Positions 1 through 7,224 are shown, counted from the stretch's first letter. The stretch: DNA of 10,580 bases from Clostridiales bacterium UBA1234 (GCA_002308995.1 DBWQ01000010.1:16769-27348); one strand, 5' to 3'. Made by a program: numbers and translations. The notes: generated by a model not told the origin, from the sequence alone.

Positions 1-723
1 GTGGTAGTGATTACCGCAGGAGTGGCACAAAAGCCAGGGCAGACAAGGCTTGAACTTGCCGAAACCAATGCCAATATTATGAGAGGTATTACTCATAATA
101 TTATGGCAAGTGGATTCAATGGCGTGATTGTGGTAGCAAGTAATCCCGTAGATGTGATGACGTATATTGTTGCCAAAGAATCCAAGCTCCCTAAGAACAA
201 AGTAATAGGCTCTGGAACAGTGCTAGATTCTGCTCGTCTTCGCTTTATATTATCGGACTATTTACAAATATCGAGCAAAAACATTCATGCATACATTATG
301 GGGGAACATGGCGATTCTTCTTTTGTTCCATGGAATCATGCTTATGCAGGCTGCAAAAAAATTATTGATATTGTCAAGGAACAAGGAAAAGATTTAAGCA
401 AACTTGAAGAATTTCATGAAGAGGTAGTGAACTCTGCTTATGAAATAATTGAAAAGAAAAAAGCTACTTACTATGGAATTGGTATGTCACTTAGTAAAAT
501 TGTCAAATCCATTTTGGATAACGATAACTCGATTCTAACTGTTTCGACATATTTGAAAGATGGCGAATATGGTCAAAATGATATATACATTGGGGTGCCT
601 GCTGTGGTGAACCAAAATGGAGTACGAGAGCTTTTAACACTCGAATTATCCAAAGAAGAACAAGAAAAGCTAAATCATAGCTGTCAAATTTTAAGAGAAA
701 TGATAGATAAATTAGAAGTATAG
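1..723 (+). CDS. ldh: L-lactate dehydrogenase, 5'-truncated by the window edge
   Basis: Reduces pyruvate to L-lactate with NADH in the cytoplasm, regenerating NAD+ in fermentation. The visible 240 residues begin at the end of the Rossmann fold; the GxGxxG NAD loop and roughly 75 N-terminal residues lie upstream, so the GTG at base 1 is an internal valine codon, not a start. The mobile active-site loop reads AQKPGQTR (residues 9-16): the Gln at residue 10 is the lactate-type specificity residue, where malate dehydrogenases carry Arg, and Arg16 is the loop arginine. VASNPVD (45-51) is conserved. GTVLDSARLR (72-81) carries the catalytic Asp76 and substrate-binding Arg79. GEHGDS (101-106) carries the catalytic His103. 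The 27-residue Asp-His spacing is that of the family. The gene ends in TAG and is followed at once by a terminator. Family assignment is firm; the allosteric state cannot be judged. Confidence 0.96.
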   Translation: MVVITAGVAQKPGQTRLELAETNANIMRGITHNIMASGFNGVIVVASNPVDVMTYIVAKESKLPKNKVIGSGTVLDSARLRFILSDYLQISSKNIHAYIMGEHGDSSFVPWNHAYAGCKKIIDIVKEQGKDLSKLEEFHEEVVNSAYEIIEKKKATYYGIGMSLSKIVKSILDNDNSILTVSTYLKDGEYGQNDIYIGVPAVVNQNGVRELLTLELSKEEQEKLNHSCQILREMIDKLEV

Positions 724-741
724 ATTGAATGAGAGAAAGGA

Positions 742-788
742 CGCTTCTTTAAGATATTATAAATGTATCTTAAAGAAGCGCCCTTTTT
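742..788 (+). terminator. Rho-independent terminator of ldh
   Basis: A 15-bp perfect stem (742-756 with 766-780) and a 9-base loop are followed by CCC and TTTTT at 784-788. It lies 19 bases past the ldh stop. The minus-strand side lacks a clean T run (TCCTTTCTCTC), so it probably serves ldh mainly and the converging CotH-like gene at best weakly. Confidence 0.88.
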
Positions 789-804
789 AAGTTGGTATCT
801 AGGT

Positions 805-2148
805 TTATTGAGATATTTGTTCCGTAACGAACCTAGCACGTTCTAAGCAAAAGTCCTTTAATGCCCTTGCTTCCCATTCAAATTCTGCGTCACTATATAG
901 TTTGGTAGGGTCTGTTTTAACATGCTCTTGAATCATTTCATAAACTCTTTCAAATTCTTGTTCAAACGCAGAACTTTGAAAATAACCTTCCATTAAGTCA
1001 ATTAGTTTGTGATGATACTGTTCTAAATACTCAGGATTATTTACAATGAGACTCCACAAAGGCCTATCTTTTACTTCTGCATGATAAAGAGGTTCATCAA
1101 TTGGATAAGAAGAAAGTTTTGAAAAATCGGTTTCGTGATAAGGGTTGCGAATACGAATCGAAGCACCAAATGATAAATCAAAATCCCATGGCAAGATGGA
1201 GAGTTTTTGGTTTTCGGCTAATAAATAATAATTATGAGGAACGCTACTTAGATAGCTATCAACACATAAAGCAAAATCGGTTCCAGCAAAGTAGGAGATA
1301 ATGGCATCGATATCCCAATATTTTTTGGCATCCGTTTTTTCATTTAGAGCCTTAATTGCCTGTATTAAAAAGGTTTTATCTTGGTCTGTTACCTCATGCA
1401 CGGCATGGTCAAAAATTGAGGCATAATTTTCAAAAGTGTCACCACGATAAACTAAATCTACTCCGAGAGGTTCATTAGAATGAAGATTTTTATTTTGCTT
1501 TCCCACATTGGCCATCATACTGGTTTCTGGCTTATATAGGCTTCCTCTGGTATCTTTTTGATTACGTGCAAGGAAAGAACGATCGATATCTTCAATAGCA
1601 AGGTATAACCCGCGATATTCGCCATTTAAATAAAGCTCTGTGAAACTTACAAGAGGGGTAAGTGCCCCTGTTTGTTTCAAAATTTCATAGGAAAAGTAAT
1701 CACGCATAAAAGAAGCGTCCCAGGCACAATTATTTAAATGAAGTTTGTCAAGCCCAAAATAAGTTTGTCCCTTTTGAAATTTGCCAAAATTTATCTTATA
1801 GCTAAAACGAGTACTATTTTGTTGTTTTGGTTTTACTAAAGTGGTATTGCCTTTGGTAGCAAAAGAAACATTTTCTATTTTGACACCATCAATGGTGATA
1901 TTTGCGTGATACTTGGTTTTATCAATCGGGTTTTGATTTAAATCATTTAAGTCGCTACTTGCGATTTCCACCTCCACTTTGTGAACAAAGCTGGTATCAA
2001 ATAGTTTTTCTTCATAGGAAATTTTAGAAGAAGTTGTATCATTTTCTTGAATAGGCTCTTGTGGTGAAGATGGCTTTAAAAAATAATAGGTTAAACACAA
2101 GCCAATAGCAAAAATACTAATTAAAATACAGATGAGAATATTTTTCAT
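805..2148 (-). CDS. CotH-family kinase-like membrane-anchored protein
   Basis: A 447-residue protein of the CotH family, whose Bacillus founder is a spore-coat protein kinase with an atypical fold. Residues 4-24 form one hydrophobic segment without a good lipobox, so the protein is probably anchored with its bulk outside the membrane. CotH landmarks appear in order: an Arg-containing helix after HLNN/D144 (137-150), ELYLNGEYRGLYLAIEDID (171-189), GSLYKP with Lys206 as likely nucleotide-binding lysine, CVDSYLSSVPHNYYL (295-309), and LPWDFDLSFGA (319-329), whose Asp322/Asp324 match the metal-binding DxD of the family. The ATG is preceded by CCGGAGG at good spacing. It is divergent from the SLH surface-protein gene. 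Kinase activity and substrate are not shown. A spore role is possible, but many CotH homologues are secreted or wall proteins unrelated to spores, and the anchor fits that better. Confidence 0.85.
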   Translation of the reverse strand: MKNILICILISIFAIGLCLTYYFLKPSSPQEPIQENDTTSSKISYEEKLFDTSFVHKVEVEIASSDLNDLNQNPIDKTKYHANITIDGVKIENVSFATKGNTTLVKPKQQNSTRFSYKINFGKFQKGQTYFGLDKLHLNNCAWDASFMRDYFSYEILKQTGALTPLVSFTELYLNGEYRGLYLAIEDIDRSFLARNQKDTRGSLYKPETSMMANVGKQNKNLHSNEPLGVDLVYRGDTFENYASIFDHAVHEVTDQDKTFLIQAIKALNEKTDAKKYWDIDAIISYFAGTDFALCVDSYLSSVPHNYYLLAENQKLSILPWDFDLSFGASIRIRNPYHETDFSKLSSYPIDEPLYHAEVKDRPLWSLIVNNPEYLEQYHHKLIDLMEGYFQSSAFEQEFERVYEMIQEHVKTDPTKLYSDAEFEWEARALKDFCLERARFVTEQISQ

Positions 2149-2179
2149 AAATAGCCTCCGGTAAAATCATTTCAAAAAC

Positions 2180-2208
2180 ATCATAGCATAGGAAATATAA
2201 CAAGACAA
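2180..2208 (-). promoter_or_regulatory. Candidate promoter of the CotH-like gene
   Basis: On the minus strand, -35 TTGTCT (2203-2208) and -10 TATGAT (2180-2185) are separated by exactly 17 bases. TGC precedes the -10, giving an extended -10. It is about 30 bases upstream of the start codon. Inferred from consensus only. Confidence 0.5.
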
Positions 2209-2242
2209 GTGAAATAATACATGAAAAATCTTTTAAAAAATA

Positions 2243-2271
2243 TTGTGTCTAAAAAAAACAAATGATACAAT
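2243..2271 (+). promoter_or_regulatory. Candidate promoter of the SLH surface-protein gene
   Basis: -35 TTGTGT (2243-2248), 17-base spacer, -10 TACAAT (2266-2271) preceded by TGA (extended -10). The -35 is weak, which an extended -10 commonly compensates. It is back to back with the CotH-like promoter, leaving about 35 bases between the two -35 boxes. Confidence 0.58.
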
Positions 2272-2290
2272 AAAAGTGACTAAAGAAAAT

Positions 2291-2297
2291 GGGGAGG
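2291..2297 (+). promoter_or_regulatory. Ribosome binding site that sets the start at 2304
   Basis: GGGGAGG ends six bases before the ATG at 2304. An in-frame ATG at 2289 overlaps this site and would add only five residues ahead of an ideal Lys-rich signal peptide, so 2304 is the real start. Confidence 0.88.
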
Positions 2298-2303
2298 GTG
2301 CAA

Positions 2304-5216
2304 ATGAAAAAGAAAATAGTAGGAATATTGGTACTAATGTTGATACTGCTTGCGAGTAGTGTTTTAGCAGCGGATATTGCCAGTGGCACATCGGGTACTT
2401 GTACCTGGGTGATTGATGAAGAAGGAAATTTGGTCATTAGTCCAACATCAGGGGAAGAGGGAACACTTGAAGATTTGAGTTACAGACAACCAGGTTGGGT
2501 AACTTATGCCAGTGATATTAAAACAGCCCGTTTTGAAGGCACCATTCATGCAATTTCGTGTAATTATATGTTTAATTACTGTACTTCTATGAATAGCGTT
2601 GATTTAACAGGATTAGATACGAGCAATGTTAGTAATTTTTACGCGATGTTTCGCCAATGTGAATCACTTACCACGATAGATGCCAGCGGGTTGAATACTA
2701 ATCAAGCTGTTTATATGTCTTCTATGTTTGAAGGGTGTAGCGCTTTGACAACACTAGATGTAAGTGAATGGGATACCAGTAATATTTCTGAATTGGGTTC
2801 TATGTTTGAAGGCTGTAGTGCTTTAACAACACTTGATACAAGTAACTGGGTTTCAAGTAACGTAGGCAGCGTAAGAAAAATGTTTGCAGGCTGTAAAGCT
2901 CTTACCTCTGTTGATTTGCATGGCTTTGTGTCTAATAGTATATATTCAATGGACTATATGTTTGCTGATTGCGAAAAACTAGAATACATTGATATCAGTG
3001 GGTTTGATACGACAGGTTTTGATCCTTGGTGGTATTATGGTTATGAAGGGGGTATGTATTGTGCATTTGTAGGACTACCATCCCTTCAAACTCTTATTAT
3101 TGGAGATGGATTCGTATTGCCAAATACAGAGCTTTATGATGTGACAGATATTTTTGATGAATACCCTGAGGAATGGCACAATGAAGACGAGGATGAATAC
3201 TATTTAATCGAAGAATTAGCACAAGGAAGTATGGGGGGAACCTATCATAGGACTGGTAGAGAATTCGAATTTGTGAAGATTGATGCTGATACAAAAGAGA
3301 AGATTACTGGTGCTAAGTTTTATTTGAAAAATGCTTTTGATGAGTATTTAGTTTCTGCAAATCCTGTTTCCTTTGGAGCAGAAGCAAGTGCCATTATTTT
3401 TACCACAGATGAAAATGGTAAATTCACAACACCAAAGCTAAATAGAGGAAGATATTTTATCTGTGAAAAAGAAGCAGCAGATGGATATCAAAATAACTCT
3501 TATGTATATTTAATTGATTTTACGCATAATGAAATGATAACGAAGATGCTAGAAAGTGAAGATGATTATGAACTTGAAGCAATTACATCAGAGAATTATG
3601 AAGAAAAGTCTAGTAGAGAACTTACAGAAGAAGATAAGACGAATTTATATCAAGTAAATTCTACATATTCTGATGCAGGAATGGCAGAGCTTTATGAGAA
3701 AGTGGAATGGGATGAGATAGATGCTGGAAAGGCATATATTTGTCTTACCTTTACTCGTAATTGGACACGAGAAAACAGTACGCTAGAAATGGTTCTTTCA
3801 CCAAGATTTCGTGTATCTTCTATTAATGTTCCAGATGAAGTGACATATACTTTGCAAGATAGGAAAGTTAGCTTCGATTTATCAGAGACTTTTGATGGAC
3901 AAGAGTATATAATTGAAATAGAGGTAGAAGTACAAAAGCTTGCACATGATGGTGAGTGGTTTAGAGTTCATGAAAGAAATGTGACTTTGAAAGAAAGTGG
4001 AGAGTACGATGTCATGGTAGAATCTGTTTCCTCACCGAAACTTGCAGAGAGAAGAGCGATTTATTCAGGTGATGAACTAGAACAAGACAATGATGGTGCC
4101 TTTATCATCACTAACCAAAAGTTAGAAGAGCCTATCTCAACGCCAACTCCAACCCCAACGCCAACAAGGCCACGCCCATCATCAGGGGGAGGATCTTCAA
4201 GCACCCCAAGAGGAAAAGTTATCGTAAAATACATGAATCAAACAACGGGTGCAGTCATAGAAGAAGTAACTCTAAGAGGAAAAGTAGGATCTGACTATGA
4301 AACAGAAGAAAAAGAGATTGAGGGATATACTTTAGTAGGTTCTACTCAAAACACGACTGGTGAATTTGAAAGAGAAGATATTGAAGTAATCTATTACTAT
4401 ATAGATTCCAATGAAGCTCCATTAGGAGAGGAGCCATCTGGTGAAGAACCACCAGTAGAAGAGCCACCAGTAGAAGAACCACCAGTAGAAACACCAAAAT
4501 ATCATTTCACTCTTAGAAAAGAGGATGCAGGACATCACGAATGGTATGTAAGAGGGTATGAGGATTACACTTTTAGAATTGATAAAAGCATGACCAGAGA
4601 AGAAATTGCCACTATTTTCTATCGATTAACAGTAGTGCCAGAAGGAGATATTAGACAATCTTTTGAAGTAAGTCAAAATCCATTTGAAGATGTTGATAAA
4701 GATAGATGGTCAGCAAGACCAATTGCCTATATGAAAATGTTAGGGCTAATGAATGGGTATCCAGATGGACGATTTGATCCAACAAGACCAATTACGAGAG
4801 CAGAGTTTGCACAAGTAATTGGAAAATTTGCAGACATTGCCACGAGCAATACCACTAAAACATTCCAAGATATAGAAGATGATTATTGGGCAAAAAATGC
4901 AATTCAATTGGCACAAGAACAGGGATGGATTCAAGGATATGAGGATGGTTCATTTAAACCAAATAAGAATATATCAAGAGTAGAAATTGTTACCATTGTG
5001 AATAGAATGCTTCACAGAAAACTAAATACTTTCTATCTAGATAAGGTGAAAATTCCAGTGGTAGATTTAGACCCAAATCATTGGGGATATGCTGATATTG
5101 TAGAGGCAATTATTGAATATGACTATGAACTCAATGAAGATGGAGAAGAAAACATTTTGAGATATCGTTATCCGTTCCATGAGAATATGGGCGACGAAGC
5201 TTATAACGATGTATAA
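2304..5216 (+). CDS. Mosaic SLH-anchored surface protein (BspA/DUF285 repeats, SpaA-like, MucBP, SLH)
   Basis: A 970-residue secreted wall protein. Residues 1-22 are a signal peptide (MKKK, hydrophobic core, cleavage after VLA). The start of the mature chain (about 29-50) is the N-cap usual in BspA-like proteins. Residues 89-244 hold six DUF285-type leucine-rich repeats of exactly 26 residues. Residues 320-410 resemble a SpaA/Cna-B domain (FEFVKID, TGAKFYL, GKF, GRYFICEKEA, GYQ). Residues 411-597 are unassigned. A Thr-Pro/Ser-Gly linker (611-635) precedes a MucBP domain (637-699), then a Pro/Glu linker (706-730). SLH modules end with the usual TRxE-type motifs: a half-module (738-776), a full one (793-840, GYPDGRFDP, TRAEF) and another (854-903, GYEDGSFKP, SRVEI), with a further partial module near 918-943. 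There is no LPXTG motif, so the SLH repeats presumably bind secondary wall polymer. Probable adhesin; ligand unknown. Confidence 0.92.
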   Translation: MKKKIVGILVLMLILLASSVLAADIASGTSGTCTWVIDEEGNLVISPTSGEEGTLEDLSYRQPGWVTYASDIKTARFEGTIHAISCNYMFNYCTSMNSVDLTGLDTSNVSNFYAMFRQCESLTTIDASGLNTNQAVYMSSMFEGCSALTTLDVSEWDTSNISELGSMFEGCSALTTLDTSNWVSSNVGSVRKMFAGCKALTSVDLHGFVSNSIYSMDYMFADCEKLEYIDISGFDTTGFDPWWYYGYEGGMYCAFVGLPSLQTLIIGDGFVLPNTELYDVTDIFDEYPEEWHNEDEDEYYLIEELAQGSMGGTYHRTGREFEFVKIDADTKEKITGAKFYLKNAFDEYLVSANPVSFGAEASAIIFTTDENGKFTTPKLNRGRYFICEKEAADGYQNNSYVYLIDFTHNEMITKMLESEDDYELEAITSENYEEKSSRELTEEDKTNLYQVNSTYSDAGMAELYEKVEWDEIDAGKAYICLTFTRNWTRENSTLEMVLSPRFRVSSINVPDEVTYTLQDRKVSFDLSETFDGQEYIIEIEVEVQKLAHDGEWFRVHERNVTLKESGEYDVMVESVSSPKLAERRAIYSGDELEQDNDGAFIITNQKLEEPISTPTPTPTPTRPRPSSGGGSSSTPRGKVIVKYMNQTTGAVIEEVTLRGKVGSDYETEEKEIEGYTLVGSTQNTTGEFEREDIEVIYYYIDSNEAPLGEEPSGEEPPVEEPPVEEPPVETPKYHFTLRKEDAGHHEWYVRGYEDYTFRIDKSMTREEIATIFYRLTVVPEGDIRQSFEVSQNPFEDVDKDRWSARPIAYMKMLGLMNGYPDGRFDPTRPITRAEFAQVIGKFADIATSNTTKTFQDIEDDYWAKNAIQLAQEQGWIQGYEDGSFKPNKNISRVEIVTIVNRMLHRKLNTFYLDKVKIPVVDLDPNHWGYADIVEAIIEYDYELNEDGEENILRYRYPFHENMGDEAYNDV
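2568..3035 (+). repeat. Six 26-codon DUF285-type leucine-rich repeats
   Basis: The coding repeat has a strict 78-base period. Each unit reads roughly MF..C..L..LD.S..DTSN. Its cysteine falls at residues 93, 119, 145, 171, 197 and 223 of the protein, exactly 26 apart. Units at 2721-2798 and 2799-2876 are near-identical in their first half, suggesting recent duplication or gene conversion. A seventh, degenerate unit (residues 251-268) lacks the cysteine at the expected place. Confidence 0.9.
4428..4487 (+). repeat. 15-base tandem repeat encoding a Pro/Glu spacer
   Basis: Four in-frame 15-base units. The last three encode EEPPV and differ by one synonymous base; the first encodes EEPSG. A fifth partial unit starts at 4488. 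They form a rigid spacer between the MucBP and SLH parts, and unit number could vary between strains by slippage. Confidence 0.85.
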
Positions 5217-5217
5217 A

Positions 5218-5255
5218 ACAAAAACCCGTGTAGTAGATGCTACACGGGTTTTTGT
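5218..5255. terminator. Symmetric two-way terminator
   Basis: A perfect 16-bp stem (5218-5233 with 5240-5255) with loop TAGATG. The arms carry A5 on the left and T5 on the right, so a U tract results on either strand. It starts two bases after the surface-protein stop and ends three bases before the DUF3006-like stop, serving both converging genes. Confidence 0.93.
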
Positions 5256-5258
5256 TGA

Positions 5259-5549
5259 TTAACGTTCAAACTTTTGAAAAAGTGTTTTCAAATAATTCTG
5301 ACGCCTTGTTTTTTCTTCTTCATCTTTTTCGATGTACGAGATGATGCAGTCATCTGAGTGTTCTACGGCAAGAACATCTCCTTCTACTACATCGGGAATA
5401 AAGCGTTTTACGTAGGAAAGCTCATCCCATACGCGATACGTTTTCTTCCATTTTTTACGGGCGTGAGGCCGACACATTTCAGGATACATCTCTAAGTGAA
5501 GTACGATGACATCGCCTTCGATTTTTTCAACTGCTGCAAAGCTAACCAT
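5259..5549 (-). CDS. DUF3006-like small protein, second gene of the hydrolase operon
   Basis: A 96-residue soluble protein. It shows the DUF3006 pattern: an opening strand with VEKIEGDVIVL (7-17), then VVEGDVLAVE (54-63), then a charged helix EEEKTRRQNYLKTLFQKF (77-94) like the family's closing RR..I..L...LF helix. It is longer than the roughly 70 residues I expect, because of a basic middle segment (residues 22-50, including KKWKK) rather than a short loop. Its ATG overlaps the end of the upstream hydrolase gene by eight bases (ATGGTTAG holds its start and the other stop) and has its own GGAGG within that gene, so the two are translationally coupled. DUF3006 genes often sit beside ComEC-like hydrolases; the function is unknown. 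Family call is moderate. Confidence 0.72.
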   Translation of the reverse strand: MVSFAAVEKIEGDVIVLHLEMYPEMCRPHARKKWKKTYRVWDELSYVKRFIPDVVEGDVLAVEHSDDCIISYIEKDEEEKTRRQNYLKTLFQKFER

Positions 5550-6492
5550 TTAATTTTTCCTCCAATTCTGGTCCAGATAAATAGTCGCCTTCTTCTACGC
5601 AGAAGGTAACGTCAGTCTTGGTGATAATGAGATGAACAGTCCCACATTCATCAGTTCGATAAACAGTAACATTGTTTTCAAAAAGCCGATCCATCACTTC
5701 TTTGGTGGGATGTTTATAGCGATTACCAACTTTGCAAGAAATCAAAGCGTAGTCTGGATTGACAGCTTTTAAAAACTTGGCAGAAGTGGAGGTTTTACTT
5801 CCATGATGGCCAACTTTTAAAATTTTAGCCTCAAGGTTAATATTGGCATTTAAAAGTTCTTTTTCAACGGAAGTTGTGGCATCTCCTGTCATCAATAAAT
5901 CCATTTCGCCAAAGGATACTTTCATGACAATGGAATAATCGTTTAAGTCCTCACTTGGCTCGCTAAGAGGTCCTATAATTTCGATGACGGTATCTCCTAA
6001 AAAATACCGATTGCCAACAGAAGCAATTTCAACATAATAGTCTTCATCTGCTAGTTTTTCGGTAAGATCTGTGTACCAAGGAGAAACATTTACTGTTACC
6101 TCAGGAATAACAATTGTTTCAATTTCAATGTTATCTATAAGCTCACTCAAAGATCCTAGATGGTCATCATGGGGATGTGTGCCGAAGAAGTAATCTATTT
6201 TTTTGATGCCATGAACATCAAAATAGGAAAGGATTGTTTCAAGAGCTTCTGGAGGCCCGCAGTCAACCATGGCGAGTTTTCCATTACACTCCAGTAAAAA
6301 AGCATCTCCTTGCCCAATATCTAGCATGGTTACGAGTAAATGCTCACTATCTGCAGAATCAACATAGTAAATATTGCCAAAACTGACAGTCGTGGGTTCT
6401 GATTCAGCGAGCTTTTGGATAAGGAAAAACAAAACAACAGCAATAAGGAGAATGATGAGAATCCTCTTTTGCCGCTTACTCAAAGTAATCAT
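5542..6492 (-). CDS. Membrane-anchored ComEC-like metallo-beta-lactamase-fold hydrolase
   Basis: A 316-residue protein resembling the detached C-terminal domain of ComEC/Rec2 (COG2333 type). A basic start (KRQKR) and hydrophobic residues 11-26 suggest a signal anchor that leaves the enzyme outside the cell. The metal motifs are complete: LDIGQGDAFLLE (57-68), Asp77, THPHDDHLG (105-113, the HxHxDH signature), LLMTGDAT with Asp204, VGHHGSKTST (227-236) and the typical late KHPT (His261). Members are suspected nucleases or phosphodiesterases, since the equivalent ComEC domain is linked to DNA strand degradation during uptake; activity here is inferred. There are no ComEC channel helices, so this is not a full competence protein. 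The start has GAGGT at good spacing. It is the first gene of a two-gene unit with the DUF3006-like gene. Confidence 0.88.
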   Translation of the reverse strand: MITLSKRQKRILIILLIAVVLFFLIQKLAESEPTTVSFGNIYYVDSADSEHLLVTMLDIGQGDAFLLECNGKLAMVDCGPPEALETILSYFDVHGIKKIDYFFGTHPHDDHLGSLSELIDNIEIETIVIPEVTVNVSPWYTDLTEKLADEDYYVEIASVGNRYFLGDTVIEIIGPLSEPSEDLNDYSIVMKVSFGEMDLLMTGDATTSVEKELLNANINLEAKILKVGHHGSKTSTSAKFLKAVNPDYALISCKVGNRYKHPTKEVMDRLFENNVTVYRTDECGTVHLIITKTDVTFCVEEGDYLSGPELEEKLNG

Positions 6493-6523
6493 AAGCTACC
6501 TCAAAAGTGAAATTTGTGGCACT

Positions 6524-6552
6524 ATTATAGCATCATTTGTCAAAAGGTGCAA
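6524..6552 (-). promoter_or_regulatory. Candidate promoter of the hydrolase operon
   Basis: On the minus strand, a perfect -10 TATAAT (6524-6529) with TGC before it, a 17-base spacer and -35 TTGCAC (6547-6552). A TTGACA also lies in the spacer but only eight bases from the -10, too close to pair with it. Confidence 0.6.
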
Positions 6553-6561
6553 GAAAAATGC

Positions 6562-6591
6562 TTGAACTTTTTTAGGGGATAATGATATAAT
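6562..6591 (+). promoter_or_regulatory. Candidate promoter of the 189-residue membrane protein gene
   Basis: -35 TTGAAC (6562-6567), 18-base spacer, perfect -10 TATAAT (6586-6591) with TGA ahead of it. It is back to back with the hydrolase promoter; the -35 boxes are nine bases apart, so the two could compete for polymerase. Confidence 0.65.
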
Positions 6592-6619
6592 TTTGTTATG
6601 ATTTTGAGGGAGGATATTT

Positions 6620-7189
6620 ATGAAACTATTTACATCGGTGAATCGAAAAATTAAATTTAGAGAACAAGATTATGTGGAAAAAAATTACATCCGAGAGGAT
6701 GGAAAAGCAGTCATTCCTATTAGTCTAGAGCATATAGATGATTTATATATGACACACGATCATAAAAAACTGGTACTATCAGACGATATTTGTGATTATA
6801 TTGAAGAAATTGCTTCTATTATTCCTTTTAAATATGATATTGTGTTAGAATTTCATTGCCAGCGCATTAGTGAAGAAGAACAAGAAAGAATTCGAAAGGT
6901 CATTAAGAATAATTGTGGCATGGAAATTGATGATATCGATTATCAAAACCGCATGAGCCGTTATATTTCATTATTCTTGTTTTTTATCGGAACACTAGTG
7001 TTTATCCTTGCCTATACCATTCAAGTTCCATTTCTGGAGATTTTAAAAGAGTATTTGATTGTAATTGCTTGGGTCATCATTTGGCGTATGGCAGAATCTA
7101 TCATTTTTACGAATAACGAACGAAAAATAACAAGACTCAATAAACTTCAGTTATATGATAGCAAGGTAGAATTTGTTTTTAACGATTAA
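6620..7189 (+). CDS. Two-TM membrane protein, family not recognised
   Basis: A 189-residue protein I do not recognise. The first 110 residues are soluble, charged and probably cytoplasmic, with an acidic helix (SEEEQERIRKVIKNN, 84-98) that could be a short coiled coil and a KYDIVLEFHC strand (71-80). Two hydrophobic segments follow at about 114-133 and 140-157, joined by a tight turn, then a basic stretch (NNERKITRLNKLQ, 165-177) that places the tail inside by the positive-inside rule. The tail ends in an extended KVEFVFND. The start is well supported by GGGAGG seven bases upstream. It is monocistronic, with its own promoter and terminator. A soluble domain before a TM hairpin could be a sensor or scaffold; there are no enzyme motifs. 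Confidence 0.85.
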   Translation: MKLFTSVNRKIKFREQDYVEKNYIREDGKAVIPISLEHIDDLYMTHDHKKLVLSDDICDYIEEIASIIPFKYDIVLEFHCQRISEEEQERIRKVIKNNCGMEIDDIDYQNRMSRYISLFLFFIGTLVFILAYTIQVPFLEILKEYLIVIAWVIIWRMAESIIFTNNERKITRLNKLQLYDSKVEFVFND

Positions 7190-7221
7190 AAAAGTGTTTC
7201 GAGAATCTCGAAACACTTTTT
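7189..7221. terminator. Symmetric two-way terminator
   Basis: A 15-bp perfect stem (7189-7203 with 7207-7221) closed by a three-base loop, with A5 and T5 at the outer ends. It begins on the last base of the upstream stop codon and ends three bases before the CPBP protease stop, serving both converging genes. Confidence 0.92.
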
Positions 7222-7224
7222 ATT

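Noticed and set aside
1101..1301. 66-codon plus-strand frame
   Set aside because: It lies wholly antisense within the CotH-like gene, has no good ribosome site and its protein shows no pattern.
2149..2288. Riboswitch or leader RNA ahead of the surface-protein gene
   Set aside because: The leader after the predicted promoter is only about 25 bases, with no room for structure.
2289..2303. Upstream in-frame ATG as start of the surface protein
   Set aside because: It overlaps the GGGGAGG ribosome site, and the ATG at 2304 gives a clean signal peptide at ideal spacing.
6536..6541. TTGACA on the minus strand as -35 of the hydrolase operon
   Set aside because: It matches consensus but lies only about eight bases from the TATAAT, so it cannot be the partner of that -10.
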